This document shows, in pieces, positions 18,038 through 26,640 of a stretch of 61,081 nucleotides of DNA. Made by a program: the position numbers and the translations under genes. A model generated the notes under the pieces. The model made no database searches and was not told where the DNA came from. It saw nothing but the letters and a program-made list of their open reading frames with translations. The stretch is from assembly GCA_017454745.1 (NCBI GenBank), contig JAFTCL010000067.1, forward strand, positions 1 to 61,081, in the 5' to 3' direction. How positions within the stretch are numbered: position 1 is the stretch's first letter; the number at the start of each line of letters is the position of its first letter. The DNA is from Kiritimatiellia bacterium. GTDB lineage: Bacteria; Verrucomicrobiota; Kiritimatiellia; RFP12; UBA1067.

Positions 18038-19363
18038 ATGGCTGGGATTTTCAAGGCGTATGATATTCGCGGCATTTACGGCAGGGACTTGACGGAAGAG
18101 ACCGCCTACCGGATCGGCCGGGCGTTTGTAACCTTCGTCGGGTGCAAAAGCGTGGCGGTGGGGCGGGATATCCGTCCGCACTCCGAGCCGCTGTTCGCGG
18201 CACTGGCCAAAGGCATGATGGAGCAGGGGGCGGACGTGATCGATCTGGGGCTTGCCTCCACCCCGATGTCGTATTTCGCCAACGGCAGTTTGGGTACTGA
18301 CGCCAGTGTGATGATCACCGCCTCCCACAACACCGCCGAATGGAACGGCTTCAAGCTGTGCCGCGCCAACGCGGTGCCGATCAGCGGGGCGACCGGATTG
18401 GCCGACATCGAACGGATTGTGGCTGACGGCGACTTCGCGCCCTGCGATGGCGCGCCCGGTAAATTGAGCCGTTATGACATCCTGCCGGAGTACGCGGCGC
18501 ACATCCGCCCGTTCGCGCATTTGGGACGGCCGATTAAAATAGCGGTCGATTTTGCCAACGGCATGGGCATTTGCGAGGCCAAGACGATGGAGGGCGTGTT
18601 GGAGTGGGACGGGCTTTACGGCGAGTTCGACGGCACGTTCCCGAATCACGAGGCGAATCCGTTGCACACCGAGACCCTGCGCGATCTGCAGGCGTTGGTG
18701 CGCAAGGGCGGTTACGCCTTTGGCGTGGCGTACGACGGCGATGCCGACCGGGCCGGATTCGTTGATGAAAAAGGCGACATTATTTCAATGGATCTGATTA
18801 CCGCGCTGGTGGCGCAAGACGTGCTGGCCAACCATCCCGGCGGGGTGATTTTCTACGATTTGCGCAGCAGCAAGGTGGTGAAAGAGGTAATCGAGGCCGC
18901 CGGCGGCGTGCCGATGATGTCCAGGGTGGGGCACTCGTTCATCAAGCAGCAGATGCGCGAAAACAACGCCCTGTTCGCGGGCGAGCTGAGCGGGCACTAC
19001 TATTTCAAGGACAACTACACGGCGGAAAGCTCGTCGTTGGCGATTATCGCTCTGGCGAACATTGTCAGCAATTCCGACCGCCCGCTCTCCGAGCTGATCG
19101 CCCCGTTGCGGAAATACTTCCCGAGCGGCGAGATTAATTCGCGGGTCGAGCGCGACCCCAAGACGATTTTGGCTGAGCTGAAAGACCGGTACGCGGACGG
19201 CCACGTGTTTGAGCTGGACGGGGTGAGCGTGGAATATCCGGATTGGTGGTTCAATGTCCGCTGCTCCAACACCGAGCCGCTGGTACGCCTGAACTTGGAA
19301 GCGAACACGGAAGAATTGATGGCGTCAAAGCGCGACGAGGTGTTGGGCGTTATCCGCGCCTAA
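18038..19363 (+). CDS. Phosphomannomutase / phosphoglucomutase family enzyme
   Basis: The 441-residue enzyme belongs to the alpha-D-phosphohexomutases, which interconvert hexose-1-phosphate and hexose-6-phosphate. The catalytic serine loop is TASHNTAEWNGFK (residues about 90-102), the metal loop DGDADR about 236-241, the sugar-specificity loop GELSGHYYF about 311, and the phosphate loop RCSNTEPLVRL about 407. The GEMSGH/GELSGH type is typical of dual PMM/PGM enzymes. The start has GGAG upstream. It heads the block with galK, and manA is elsewhere in the window, so it probably supplies mannose-1-phosphate or glucose-1-phosphate for surface sugars. Confidence 0.92.
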   Translation: MAGIFKAYDIRGIYGRDLTEETAYRIGRAFVTFVGCKSVAVGRDIRPHSEPLFAALAKGMMEQGADVIDLGLASTPMSYFANGSLGTDASVMITASHNTAEWNGFKLCRANAVPISGATGLADIERIVADGDFAPCDGAPGKLSRYDILPEYAAHIRPFAHLGRPIKIAVDFANGMGICEAKTMEGVLEWDGLYGEFDGTFPNHEANPLHTETLRDLQALVRKGGYAFGVAYDGDADRAGFVDEKGDIISMDLITALVAQDVLANHPGGVIFYDLRSSKVVKEVIEAAGGVPMMSRVGHSFIKQQMRENNALFAGELSGHYYFKDNYTAESSSLAIIALANIVSNSDRPLSELIAPLRKYFPSGEINSRVERDPKTILAELKDRYADGHVFELDGVSVEYPDWWFNVRCSNTEPLVRLNLEANTEELMASKRDEVLGVIRA

Positions 19364-19417
19364 CCGAAAGGGTCGTGGTGCTACGCAGGATTTTTTTAAC
19401 AGCGCAAGGAGAAGATG

Positions 19418-20590
19418 ATGGAAAACCAGGCGGTTTACGATGATTTGATGGAAAAATTCAAGGCCGCGTTCGGCCGCGACCCCGAAGTGGTCGCCTACGC
19501 GCCGGGGCGGATCGAGGTGCTGGGCAACCACACCGATTACAACGAAGGCTATGTTTTTTCCGCGGCGATTGACTGCGGCACCTTTTTCGCGGCCTGCAAG
19601 CAACCGGGGCCGGAGTGCCGTCTGGTGGCCGGCGACCTGATGCGCGAGGTCAATTTCACGATCGATAAGGTTGAGCCGTCACAGACTGACACTTGGCAGA
19701 ATTACGTGAAGGGAACCTTTGCCGGGTTGCAGGAGCTAAAGCCGGCGGATTCCGGTTTCAGCGGGATGTTTCTGGGCAACATTCCCCTCGGGGCCGGGCT
19801 GTCCAGTTCGGCGGCTCTGGAGATGTGCACCGGTTTGGCACTCGCGAAGCTGTACGGAATCGTGACCGACCAGGTGACGATGGCAAAGATCGGGCAGAAA
19901 GCGGAACACAACTATGCCGGTTGCAAATGCGGTCTTCTGGACCAGATCTCCAGTCTGGCCGGAAAGCCCGGAATGCTGGTTAAGACCGATTTCCGCAGTA
20001 TCGAATTCGAGAACGTGGACATGGGGCGCGACGCCTGCTTCCTGATGTGCAACACCAAGGTTAAACACCGTCTCGTCGATGGCGGTTACGACCGTCTGCG
20101 CGCCAACTGCGAGGCGGCTGCCGCCCATTTCGCCAAGCGCATCACCTCCCATCCGGTAATCGCGCTGCGGGATGTCGCCATGACCGAATGGGCGTTGTAC
20201 AAGGACGGACTGGACGAGGCGGTCGCCAATTGCGCCGCGCATCCGATCGGCGAGGACGAGCGGGTGCTGTTGGGTGCGCGCTGGCTGGAGGAGGGGGATT
20301 TGGCGGGGTTTGGCCGCCTGATGTTCGATTCCCACGAAAGCTCGCGGGTGCTGTTCAAGAACTCCTGCGAGGAGCTGGATTTGGTGGTTGATATCGCAAA
20401 GAAGATTCCCGGCGTGCTGGGGGCGCGGCTTTCTGGTGGCGGTTTTGGCGGATCGGTGGTGGTGCTGGTTGGACCGCGTGACGCGGAAACCGCGGCGGAG
20501 GCGATTGCCAACGCATACCGCGCCCGGTGCGGCAAAGAGTGCGAAGTGAGTTTGATCAGGCCGTCGGCGGGCGCCCGTTTGGTGAAGTGA
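19418..20590 (+). CDS. galK: Galactokinase
   Basis: This 390-residue GHMP kinase phosphorylates galactose at C1. Motifs in order: APGRIEVLGNHTDYNEGYV (galactokinase signature, about residues 28-46), IPLGAGLSSSAALEM (ATP loop, about 124-138), and SGGGFGGSVVVLV near 341. ATG 19418 is six bases after AAGGAG; ATG 19415 is too close. It follows the hexose mutase by 54 bases. No galT or galE is present here. Confidence 0.94.
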   Translation: MENQAVYDDLMEKFKAAFGRDPEVVAYAPGRIEVLGNHTDYNEGYVFSAAIDCGTFFAACKQPGPECRLVAGDLMREVNFTIDKVEPSQTDTWQNYVKGTFAGLQELKPADSGFSGMFLGNIPLGAGLSSSAALEMCTGLALAKLYGIVTDQVTMAKIGQKAEHNYAGCKCGLLDQISSLAGKPGMLVKTDFRSIEFENVDMGRDACFLMCNTKVKHRLVDGGYDRLRANCEAAAAHFAKRITSHPVIALRDVAMTEWALYKDGLDEAVANCAAHPIGEDERVLLGARWLEEGDLAGFGRLMFDSHESSRVLFKNSCEELDLVVDIAKKIPGVLGARLSGGGFGGSVVVLVGPRDAETAAEAIANAYRARCGKECEVSLIRPSAGARLVK

Positions 20591-20610
20591 CGGCCCGTTT
20601 TTGGTAGTCA

Positions 20611-21309
20611 ATGAACAAGAAGCGAACGAAATTTGATTGCTGGTACGCGGTGGAGAACACCCGTATTGTGCGCCCGCCGCAACGCCATTTGGAAACTTTC
20701 GGCAACACCATCATCAACTACCGGCTGGTAAGCGAATTGATGGACGGCGTAGGCAAGGTCAGGATCCGCGAAGGACGGATGCAGGCGTTGCGGCCGCAGA
20801 TTATTCTGCCCTCGAACTACGACAACCTCACGCTGGAGGGTTTCGGCCCGGAGGCCCAGCGGTATCTGCAGTGGCTGAAGGAGAACGAAGACCATATCCG
20901 CATTCTGCGTTACGGCTATACCCTCAAGCAGGAAGCGTTCAGCGAACAGGTGGTGACGGATTCCGTGGAGGCGGTGGTTGAGCGTATCTGCAACGACGAG
21001 TCGGTCAAATCCGACCCCTTCTCTGCGGTGGTGCAGGGCGTGGACGACCCGTGGGACGTTTGTCTGGTCAAGCTGTTCTGGACGGTGATCCGCCAGTCGG
21101 CCGAGGCCAACATTCGGGAGTTGAACGACCGCCGGATGTTCGACCTCAAGGACGGCGTTCCGGTCGAGCTGCGCAACGAAATCGAGATCGCTTTCGAGGC
21201 GGCTGGCAAAGACCGGAGTCTGGTCAAACCGCTGGGGCGGATGTTGCAGGAGAAGGGCGTGTTCGAGGCGTATCAGGACCGTTTCTTCAGCCTGCTCAAC
21301 GGCAAGTGA
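20611..21309 (+). CDS. Conserved-looking protein of unknown function
   Basis: The 232-residue soluble protein has no signal peptide and no motif I recognise. It begins MNKKRTKFDCWYAVENTRIV and has charged, helix-rich segments (ERICNDESVKSDPF, EAAGKDRSLVKPLGRM). Codon use and GC content match neighbouring housekeeping genes, and it lies 20 bases after galK in the same direction, so it is a real gene. Position next to a small membrane protein and dnaX gives no firm clue. Confidence 0.6.
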   Translation: MNKKRTKFDCWYAVENTRIVRPPQRHLETFGNTIINYRLVSELMDGVGKVRIREGRMQALRPQIILPSNYDNLTLEGFGPEAQRYLQWLKENEDHIRILRYGYTLKQEAFSEQVVTDSVEAVVERICNDESVKSDPFSAVVQGVDDPWDVCLVKLFWTVIRQSAEANIRELNDRRMFDLKDGVPVELRNEIEIAFEAAGKDRSLVKPLGRMLQEKGVFEAYQDRFFSLLNGK

Positions 21310-21325
21310 TCCGGAGCGCTGCGCG

Positions 21326-21469
21326 ATGCTGGACGACGAGGATGACAATGAGGATTTGGTTTCGCGGCTGCCAATCGCCGACCGGGAAAAGAAAGCTATC
21401 CGTTGGGTGCTTGTTTTCTTCCTGATCGGGATGGCGGCGATGTTGATGCGTAATGCGGGTTGGCTGTGA
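21326..21469 (+). CDS. Small single-span membrane protein, 47 residues
   Basis: ATG 21326 opens a 47-codon frame. The first 25 residues are acidic then basic (MLDDEDDNEDLVSRLP...REKKAIR), followed by one hydrophobic span (WVLVFFLIGMAAMLM) and a short tail RNAGWL. This is an N-in type topology with positive residues just before the span. It fits neatly between the preceding gene (17 bases) and dnaX (25 bases). A ribosome site is weak (CGGAG about 12 bases upstream). Function is unknown. Confidence 0.55.
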   Translation: MLDDEDDNEDLVSRLPIADREKKAIRWVLVFFLIGMAAMLMRNAGWL

Positions 21470-21494
21470 GCCAAAACGCAAGATGGTGATTGTT

Positions 21495-22871
21495 ATGGCA
21501 TACGAAGTTTTGGCGAGAAAATGGCGGCCGAAGACCTTTGACGACGTGGTGGGGCAGGCGCATGTGACCACCACGCTTCGCAACGCGATCGCGTCCGACC
21601 GCGTTGCCCACGCCTACCTTTTTGTCGGGCCGCGAGGCATCGGAAAAACCACGCTTTCGCGCATCTTCGCCAAATCGTTGAACTGCACCAACCGCAACGG
21701 CGTCGAGCCGTGCGGGGAGTGCGAGGTCTGCCGCGCGATTACCGACGGCCATTCCCTGGATGTGATTGAGATCGACGGCGCGTCCAACAACAAGGTGGAC
21801 GATGTCCACGGCATCCTTGAACAGATCCAGTTCGCGCCCACTACCTGCAAGTTCAAGATCTACATCATCGACGAAGTGCACATGCTCTCGCCGGCGGCGT
21901 TCAACGCTTTGCTAAAGACTTTGGAAGAGCCGCCGCCGTATGTGAAATTCATCTTCGCCACCACCGAGGGCGACAAAATACTGCCGACCATCGTTTCGCG
22001 CTGCCAGCGGTTCGATTTGCGGCGGATCGCCACCCCGATGATCGTAAAACGCCTCCGCCGCATTTGCGACGCCGAGGGAATCGATATCGAGGACGACGCG
22101 ATTTTCGCCATCGCCCGCGGAGCGGAGGGCGGAATGCGCGATGCGTTGTCGTCGCTCGACCAGCTGATTTCCTTCAAGGGCAACAAGCTGACCGAGGAAG
22201 ACGCGCTGGCGGTTTTCGGACTGGTGTCGCGCCACGCGATGGACGATTTGGCGGCGGCGGTGCTTAAGGGCGACATGGCGGCGATTTTACGCATGGTGGA
22301 CCGGTTTGACAGCGCGGGCAAGGATATGCGCCGGTTGACCGTGGAGTTGATGGATTACTTCCGCAATCTGCTGGTTTACATGTATCTTGGCGACGAGAAG
22401 GCCGGCGGCGACGCTACCGAAGAGCAATTGCGTTCCTTTGCGGAATTGGCCAAACTGACGGATTCAAACCGGGTATTGAAGATAGCCGAGCAGCTTTCCG
22501 AGCTGGAGGAGCGGTTGCGGTTCGCCCTTTCCGTGCGTACTCTGATAGAGATGACGCTCATCCGTTGCGCCAGGGTGGCCACCGCGGTTTCGCTGGACGA
22601 GGTTTTGCGGCGTGTCACCGAACTGCGCGGAACCCTTTCCGCCGGCCAGCCCGCTCCGAATGCGGCGGTGCCGCTGCCTTCTCCCGCGCCGACGGTTGCG
22701 CCGGTAACGGAAAAGCCGTCCGCCGTCGCTCCGGCGCCGCAACCGGATGCGGCACCGTCAGGCGGTGAACAGGAAGTTGACCGGTCTAACGGCGTGGCGG
22801 AGCTTTACAACGAGCCGGTGCTTAAACGCACTTTGGAGGCTTTCAACGGGCGGGTGGTTTCCGCCGATTGA
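21495..22871 (+). CDS. dnaX: DNA polymerase III subunit gamma/tau
   Basis: The 458-residue clamp-loader ATPase has Walker A GPRGIGKTT (about 43-51), the zinc module with four Cys near 65-85 (LNCTNRNG...CGECEVC), Walker B IIDEVHM, and the sensor SRC. ATG 21495 gives the family N-terminus MAYEVLARKWRPKTFDDVVGQ. A Pro/Ala linker (about 385-430) is followed by a short helix ending LKRTLEAFNGRVV. The protein is gamma-sized and lacks an E. coli-type tau tail. It loads the beta clamp during replication. Confidence 0.94.
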   Translation: MAYEVLARKWRPKTFDDVVGQAHVTTTLRNAIASDRVAHAYLFVGPRGIGKTTLSRIFAKSLNCTNRNGVEPCGECEVCRAITDGHSLDVIEIDGASNNKVDDVHGILEQIQFAPTTCKFKIYIIDEVHMLSPAAFNALLKTLEEPPPYVKFIFATTEGDKILPTIVSRCQRFDLRRIATPMIVKRLRRICDAEGIDIEDDAIFAIARGAEGGMRDALSSLDQLISFKGNKLTEEDALAVFGLVSRHAMDDLAAAVLKGDMAAILRMVDRFDSAGKDMRRLTVELMDYFRNLLVYMYLGDEKAGGDATEEQLRSFAELAKLTDSNRVLKIAEQLSELEERLRFALSVRTLIEMTLIRCARVATAVSLDEVLRRVTELRGTLSAGQPAPNAAVPLPSPAPTVAPVTEKPSAVAPAPQPDAAPSGGEQEVDRSNGVAELYNEPVLKRTLEAFNGRVVSAD

Positions 22872-22886
22872 TTTTGGAGGTTGATT

Positions 22887-23876
22887 ATGACGAAACTATT
22901 AGTGCCGATGTTTTTGTGTTCAGTGCTGGCCCTGGCTGCGGTTGCCGCGGACGGGGGAGAAAAGACGCACGGTCCCGCGATGCTGCTAGACGGGGTGGCG
23001 GCGTATGTGAATTCCGAAATGATCACCGTGAGCGATGTAATGGACGAGGTCCGCCGGTCGCCGATGGCGGCGGGGCGGAACATTACCGAAGCCCGGTTGC
23101 GCGAGCTTTACACCGCCACACTGAACGCGCTGATCGACCGCAAGCTGATTTTGGTCGCAGCCCGCAACGGCAAGATGCAGCTCCAGCCCTGGGCGGTAGA
23201 GGCGCGTATCCGCGAAATTGTGACCAAGCGTTTCAACAACGACCAGAGCAAGCTCCACGCCCTTTTGGCGGAGATGAAGATCACTTACGAAGAGTGGCGC
23301 GCCACCATTGAGGAAGACCTGTTGGTCTCGGCGATGCGTTACCAGAATGTGGATCGGAAAATCTCCCCGACTCCGGCGGAGATTCGCGCGGAGTACGACG
23401 CCAACCGTACCCGTTACCAGACCGAAACCGCCGTGGCGGTGAGCATGATTATTCTCGACCCGCCGGCGGAGAAGGAAGATTCGGTGGAGATGCGCGCCGG
23501 CAAAATCCAGATGGCGTTGGAATCCGGCGAGAAATTCGCCGATTTGGCCAAGAAGTACTCCCGCGACGCGAAGGCCAAGGATGGCGGCTCGTGGGGCAAG
23601 GTGAATCCCGACGATGTGTTCCGCCGCGAGATCGCCGAAGTGGTCCACAAGTTGAAGCCCGGCGAGGTTTCCGAGATGTTGAAGCTCGACGGATACGGAT
23701 ACATTATTCGCAAGGACGACGATCAGGATGCGCGGATTCTCACCTTTGAAGAGGCTGCGCCGTATGTGGAAAGCCGTCTGCGCGCCAAGCTGGCCGATAA
23801 GTATTACCGGGAGTGGATCGACCGGTTGCGTTCCGAGGCGTACATCAAGTTTTTTGAACTTCCCAGCTCGAAGTGA
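22887..23876 (+). CDS. SurA-like periplasmic peptidyl-prolyl isomerase
   Basis: The 329-residue protein starts at ATG 22887, six bases after GGAGG, with a signal peptide (MTKLLVPMFLCSVLALAAVA). The N-terminal SurA-type domain begins VAAYVNSEMITVSDV; a parvulin (PpiC) domain covers about 180-285 (FADLAKKYSRDAKAKDGGSWGKV...KPGEVSEMLKLDGYGYIIRKDD). It probably helps fold outer-membrane proteins. It lies between dnaX and rsmA, an arrangement recalling the surA-ksgA linkage of gammaproteobacteria. Confidence 0.88.
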   Translation: MTKLLVPMFLCSVLALAAVAADGGEKTHGPAMLLDGVAAYVNSEMITVSDVMDEVRRSPMAAGRNITEARLRELYTATLNALIDRKLILVAARNGKMQLQPWAVEARIREIVTKRFNNDQSKLHALLAEMKITYEEWRATIEEDLLVSAMRYQNVDRKISPTPAEIRAEYDANRTRYQTETAVAVSMIILDPPAEKEDSVEMRAGKIQMALESGEKFADLAKKYSRDAKAKDGGSWGKVNPDDVFRREIAEVVHKLKPGEVSEMLKLDGYGYIIRKDDDQDARILTFEEAAPYVESRLRAKLADKYYREWIDRLRSEAYIKFFELPSSK

Positions 23877-23880
23877 CGCC

Positions 23881-24735
23881 GTGAACCTTACCTCGCCATC
23901 CCAGGTTAAAGACTGGTGCATCGCCAACGGGTTCCATCCCAACAAAGTGCTGGGCCAGAATTTTCTGGTGGACCGCAACTCGCTGGACGCGATTGTCGCG
24001 GCGGCGGGGGATGTCGCCGGACGACGTGTACTGGAAATCGGTCCCGGATTGGGGGTGCTTACCGAGGCGTTGCTGGCCGCCGGCGCGGATGTTTTGGCGG
24101 TGGAGAAAGATACCCGGTTGGCGGGGCGGTTGTCCGAAGCTTTGGGAAATCCGTCCGGTTTGCGGGTGGTTGCCGCCGATGCGCTGCGGGTGGATTGGGA
24201 CGAGTTGCTGCAGCCGGGATTTTGCGCTTGCGTTTCCAACCTGCCGTATTCGGTGGGTACCCGTATTCTGCTGGATCTGGCGTTTCGCGCCGGCGCGCCG
24301 GAACGGTTTGTGCTGCTGGTGCAGAGTGAGGTCGCCGGACGTTTCGCCGCGCCGGAGGGTAGTCCCCACCGGGGACAGGCCGGGGTGTGGTTGCAGTTGG
24401 ATTACGATGTTTCCGCCATTTGCCAGGTTCCGCCGACATGTTTCTGGCCGCGTCCGGAGGTGGATTCCACGGTGGTCCGGCTCGACCGCCATCCTTGCGG
24501 GCTGGCGGCGGAAGAGCGCAGGCGGTATTTTGAGCTGACCAAACTCTCCTTCATGCATCGGCGCAAGCAGTTGGGCGCATTGTTGCGCAAGGCGGCCGGG
24601 GTGTTGGCATGCTCCGACGCGGAGTTGGCGGAGCGTTTGAAAAGGTGCGGGTTGGACCCGAAAATCCGGCCGGAGGAATTGTCGGTTTCGCAGTGGGAGT
24701 CGTTGGCAAAGGTTTATGCCGCGGCAACCACCTGA
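23881..24735 (+). CDS. rsmA: 16S rRNA (adenine-N6) dimethyltransferase
   Basis: This 284-residue KsgA/RsmA enzyme dimethylates two adjacent adenines near the 3' end of 16S rRNA. GTG 23881, four bases after the previous stop, gives the standard N-terminus with GQNFLVD (about residues 24-30). The SAM loop is EIGPGLGVLTEALL and the catalytic motif is SNLPYSVGTRIL (NLPY), followed by the C-terminal helical domain with LSFMHRRKQL. All expected motifs are present. Confidence 0.94.
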   Translation: MNLTSPSQVKDWCIANGFHPNKVLGQNFLVDRNSLDAIVAAAGDVAGRRVLEIGPGLGVLTEALLAAGADVLAVEKDTRLAGRLSEALGNPSGLRVVAADALRVDWDELLQPGFCACVSNLPYSVGTRILLDLAFRAGAPERFVLLVQSEVAGRFAAPEGSPHRGQAGVWLQLDYDVSAICQVPPTCFWPRPEVDSTVVRLDRHPCGLAAEERRRYFELTKLSFMHRRKQLGALLRKAAGVLACSDAELAERLKRCGLDPKIRPEELSVSQWESLAKVYAAATT

Positions 24736-24764
24736 AATTCATTGGGAAACAAATGGAGGTTGTA

Positions 24765-25964
24765 ATGAGTGGTATTGGACGTCGGGAGTTTATCGGTGCG
24801 GGTACGGCTCTTTTAGCGGCTTCCGGGATCGCGCAGGAGAAGAAAATCCAGGGGTTTGACGAAAAAGATCCCGGAGCATTGGCGGACGTGGCTTGGACTC
24901 CGTTTTCCGACCGCAAGGTCCGGGTCGGTATCGCCGGCGAGGGGGTGTGCGCGTTCGGGTCGGCGTTCGGTTTCCAGAACCATCCGAATGTTGAGGTGGT
25001 AGCCTGTACGGATCTGGACCCAGAACGTTGCAAGTTGCTCCAGTCTCGGGTCAAGGCCAAACGCACCTATCCTTCGTGCCAGGAGATGATCGCGAAGGAG
25101 AAGGAACTTGACGCGGTGTATATCGCCACCGATGCCCCGAGTCATGTCGAACTGGCGATTATGGCGCTGGACCACGGTTTACACGTGGCGAGCGCGGTAC
25201 CGGCGATTTTGGGTCGGGAACAGCTGGAGTTCATCCCCAAACTGCTGGAGGCGGTAAAGCGTTCCGGCAAGGTTTACCAGATGAATGAGACCACCGCGTT
25301 CCGTCCGCAGTGTTTCGAGATGCGCAAGCTGTATGAGGCCGGCGCGTTTGGAGAATTGGTTTACACCGAGGGCGAATATTGGCACCACGGGCCGTCCACT
25401 GGCGGAGTCGGGTCGTACAACGGTTGGCGCAACGGCCTCCCCCCGCAGTATTATCCCACGCATTCCAACGGATTCTACACTTGCGTCACCCACAAACGTT
25501 TCACCGAAGTCACGTGCATGGGCAAACCCAGCACCCAGGTGCGCTATCTCCGCTCGAACCGTTACGACAACAATCCGTTCGGTACCGAGATCGCGTTGTT
25601 CAGAACCGAGGAAGGCGGTATGGCGCGCATGGCGGTTTGCTGGGACATCCCGTCCGACGGCGGCGAGATCGGACGTTGCTGGGGGCAGAAAGCGTTCTAC
25701 ACCAAGGATCGCTACGCCGGGCCGAACGAACTGGTCAAGGGCGTGCAGCGTAAAAAGCCGAATCTTCCGCCCGGTGTGCCGGCCGGAGACCACGGCGGCA
25801 GCCACGGTTATCTGATGGACGATTTCATCCGTGCTATCTTGTTGGGCAAGAAACCGGAAGTTGACGTGATTACCGCGCTTAACACCACGGTTTCCGGAAT
25901 TTACGCCCACCTCTCGGCGGTCAAAGGCGGCGAGACTCTGAAGATCCCGTCTTTCAGTCTGTAA
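24765..25964 (+). CDS. Gfo/Idh/MocA-family oxidoreductase with Tat-type signal
   Basis: The 399-residue protein starts at ATG 24765 behind GGAGGT. Its N-terminus GRREFIGAGTALLAASG is a twin-arginine signal. The Rossmann fold starts at KVRVGIAGEGVCAFG (about residue 48), followed by DAVYIATDAPSHVELAIMAL and the conserved active-site region, then the C-terminal domain with HGGSHGYLMDDFIRAI. Such exported oxidoreductases are common in PVC bacteria and act on sugars or cyclitols; the substrate cannot be told from sequence. Confidence 0.86.
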   Translation: MSGIGRREFIGAGTALLAASGIAQEKKIQGFDEKDPGALADVAWTPFSDRKVRVGIAGEGVCAFGSAFGFQNHPNVEVVACTDLDPERCKLLQSRVKAKRTYPSCQEMIAKEKELDAVYIATDAPSHVELAIMALDHGLHVASAVPAILGREQLEFIPKLLEAVKRSGKVYQMNETTAFRPQCFEMRKLYEAGAFGELVYTEGEYWHHGPSTGGVGSYNGWRNGLPPQYYPTHSNGFYTCVTHKRFTEVTCMGKPSTQVRYLRSNRYDNNPFGTEIALFRTEEGGMARMAVCWDIPSDGGEIGRCWGQKAFYTKDRYAGPNELVKGVQRKKPNLPPGVPAGDHGGSHGYLMDDFIRAILLGKKPEVDVITALNTTVSGIYAHLSAVKGGETLKIPSFSL

Positions 25965-25978
25965 AAGATTAATCGGCT

Positions 25979-26506
25979 ATGGCGAAGCTTTTTCTGTCGG
26001 CTAACGATTATTTGCGCGACATTTGGCGTTTGGCCAAGCTGGTGTTGGATGATGACCAATGGCGTCCAACCTGCATTTTGGCGTTGTGGCGCGGCGGTGC
26101 TCCGGTGGGGGTGGCAGTCCACGAGTATCTAGCCTACCACGACGTCAAACTGCGGCACATGCCGCTCAAATGCTATTCCTATACCGGGATCGGGGAAAAC
26201 GCCGGGAGTGTGGTGTTTGAGGGGGAGGAGTCGGTCTTTGCGGCATTAGGTCGGCAGGACCGGGTGCTGGTGGTGGATGATGTTTTCGACACCGGGAAAA
26301 CCGCGCTGGCGATGCACGTCAAACTGACGGATCTGGGCATTGAATACCGCCTGGCCTGCACTTACTGGAAACCCTCTAAAAACACCACCAAGCTTAAGCC
26401 GGATTATTTTGTGCGCGATGTTGACGACAGTTGGATCGTCTTCCCGCATGAGATGCAGGGGCTTACGCCAGAAGAGATTAAGCAAAAAGACCCGTATTTC
26501 CACTAG
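25979..26506 (+). CDS. Phosphoribosyltransferase family protein
   Basis: The 175-residue protein has the PRPP-binding loop VLVVDDVFDTGKTA (about residues 96-109) and an N-terminal WRGGAPVG pyrophosphate loop. Overall it resembles hypoxanthine/xanthine-type phosphoribosyltransferases of archaeal style, which salvage purine bases with PRPP. The base specificity is uncertain. It is 14 bases after the oxidoreductase and ends in TAG. No clear ribosome site is seen, so translation may be coupled. Confidence 0.8.
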   Translation: MAKLFLSANDYLRDIWRLAKLVLDDDQWRPTCILALWRGGAPVGVAVHEYLAYHDVKLRHMPLKCYSYTGIGENAGSVVFEGEESVFAALGRQDRVLVVDDVFDTGKTALAMHVKLTDLGIEYRLACTYWKPSKNTTKLKPDYFVRDVDDSWIVFPHEMQGLTPEEIKQKDPYFH

Positions 26507-26516
26507 CAAAAAGTTG

Positions 26517-26640
26517 GTCGGACCGTTGGACAAGCGGCCAGCGACAAGCGACAAGTTGCCGGCCGCTAACCCCTAATCCCTGACCCCTAATCACGGATCA
26601 CTCATTCTTCATTTCTTCACTCTTCACTCGTCACTTCTCC
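26517..26640. repeat. Tandem octad and heptad repeats (array 2)
   Basis: The tract reads as successive 7- or 8-base units: GTCGGACC, GTTGGACA, AGCGGCC, AGCGACA twice, AGTTGCC, then CCCCTAA, TCCCTGA, CCCCTAA, TCACGGA, TCACTCA, TTCTTCA, TTCACTC twice and GTCACTT. It occupies the whole gap between two convergent genes and reaches into the last codons of the ATPase gene, whose stop codon lies in GTCACTT. Unit words are shared with array 1 at 10453. Confidence 0.8.
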
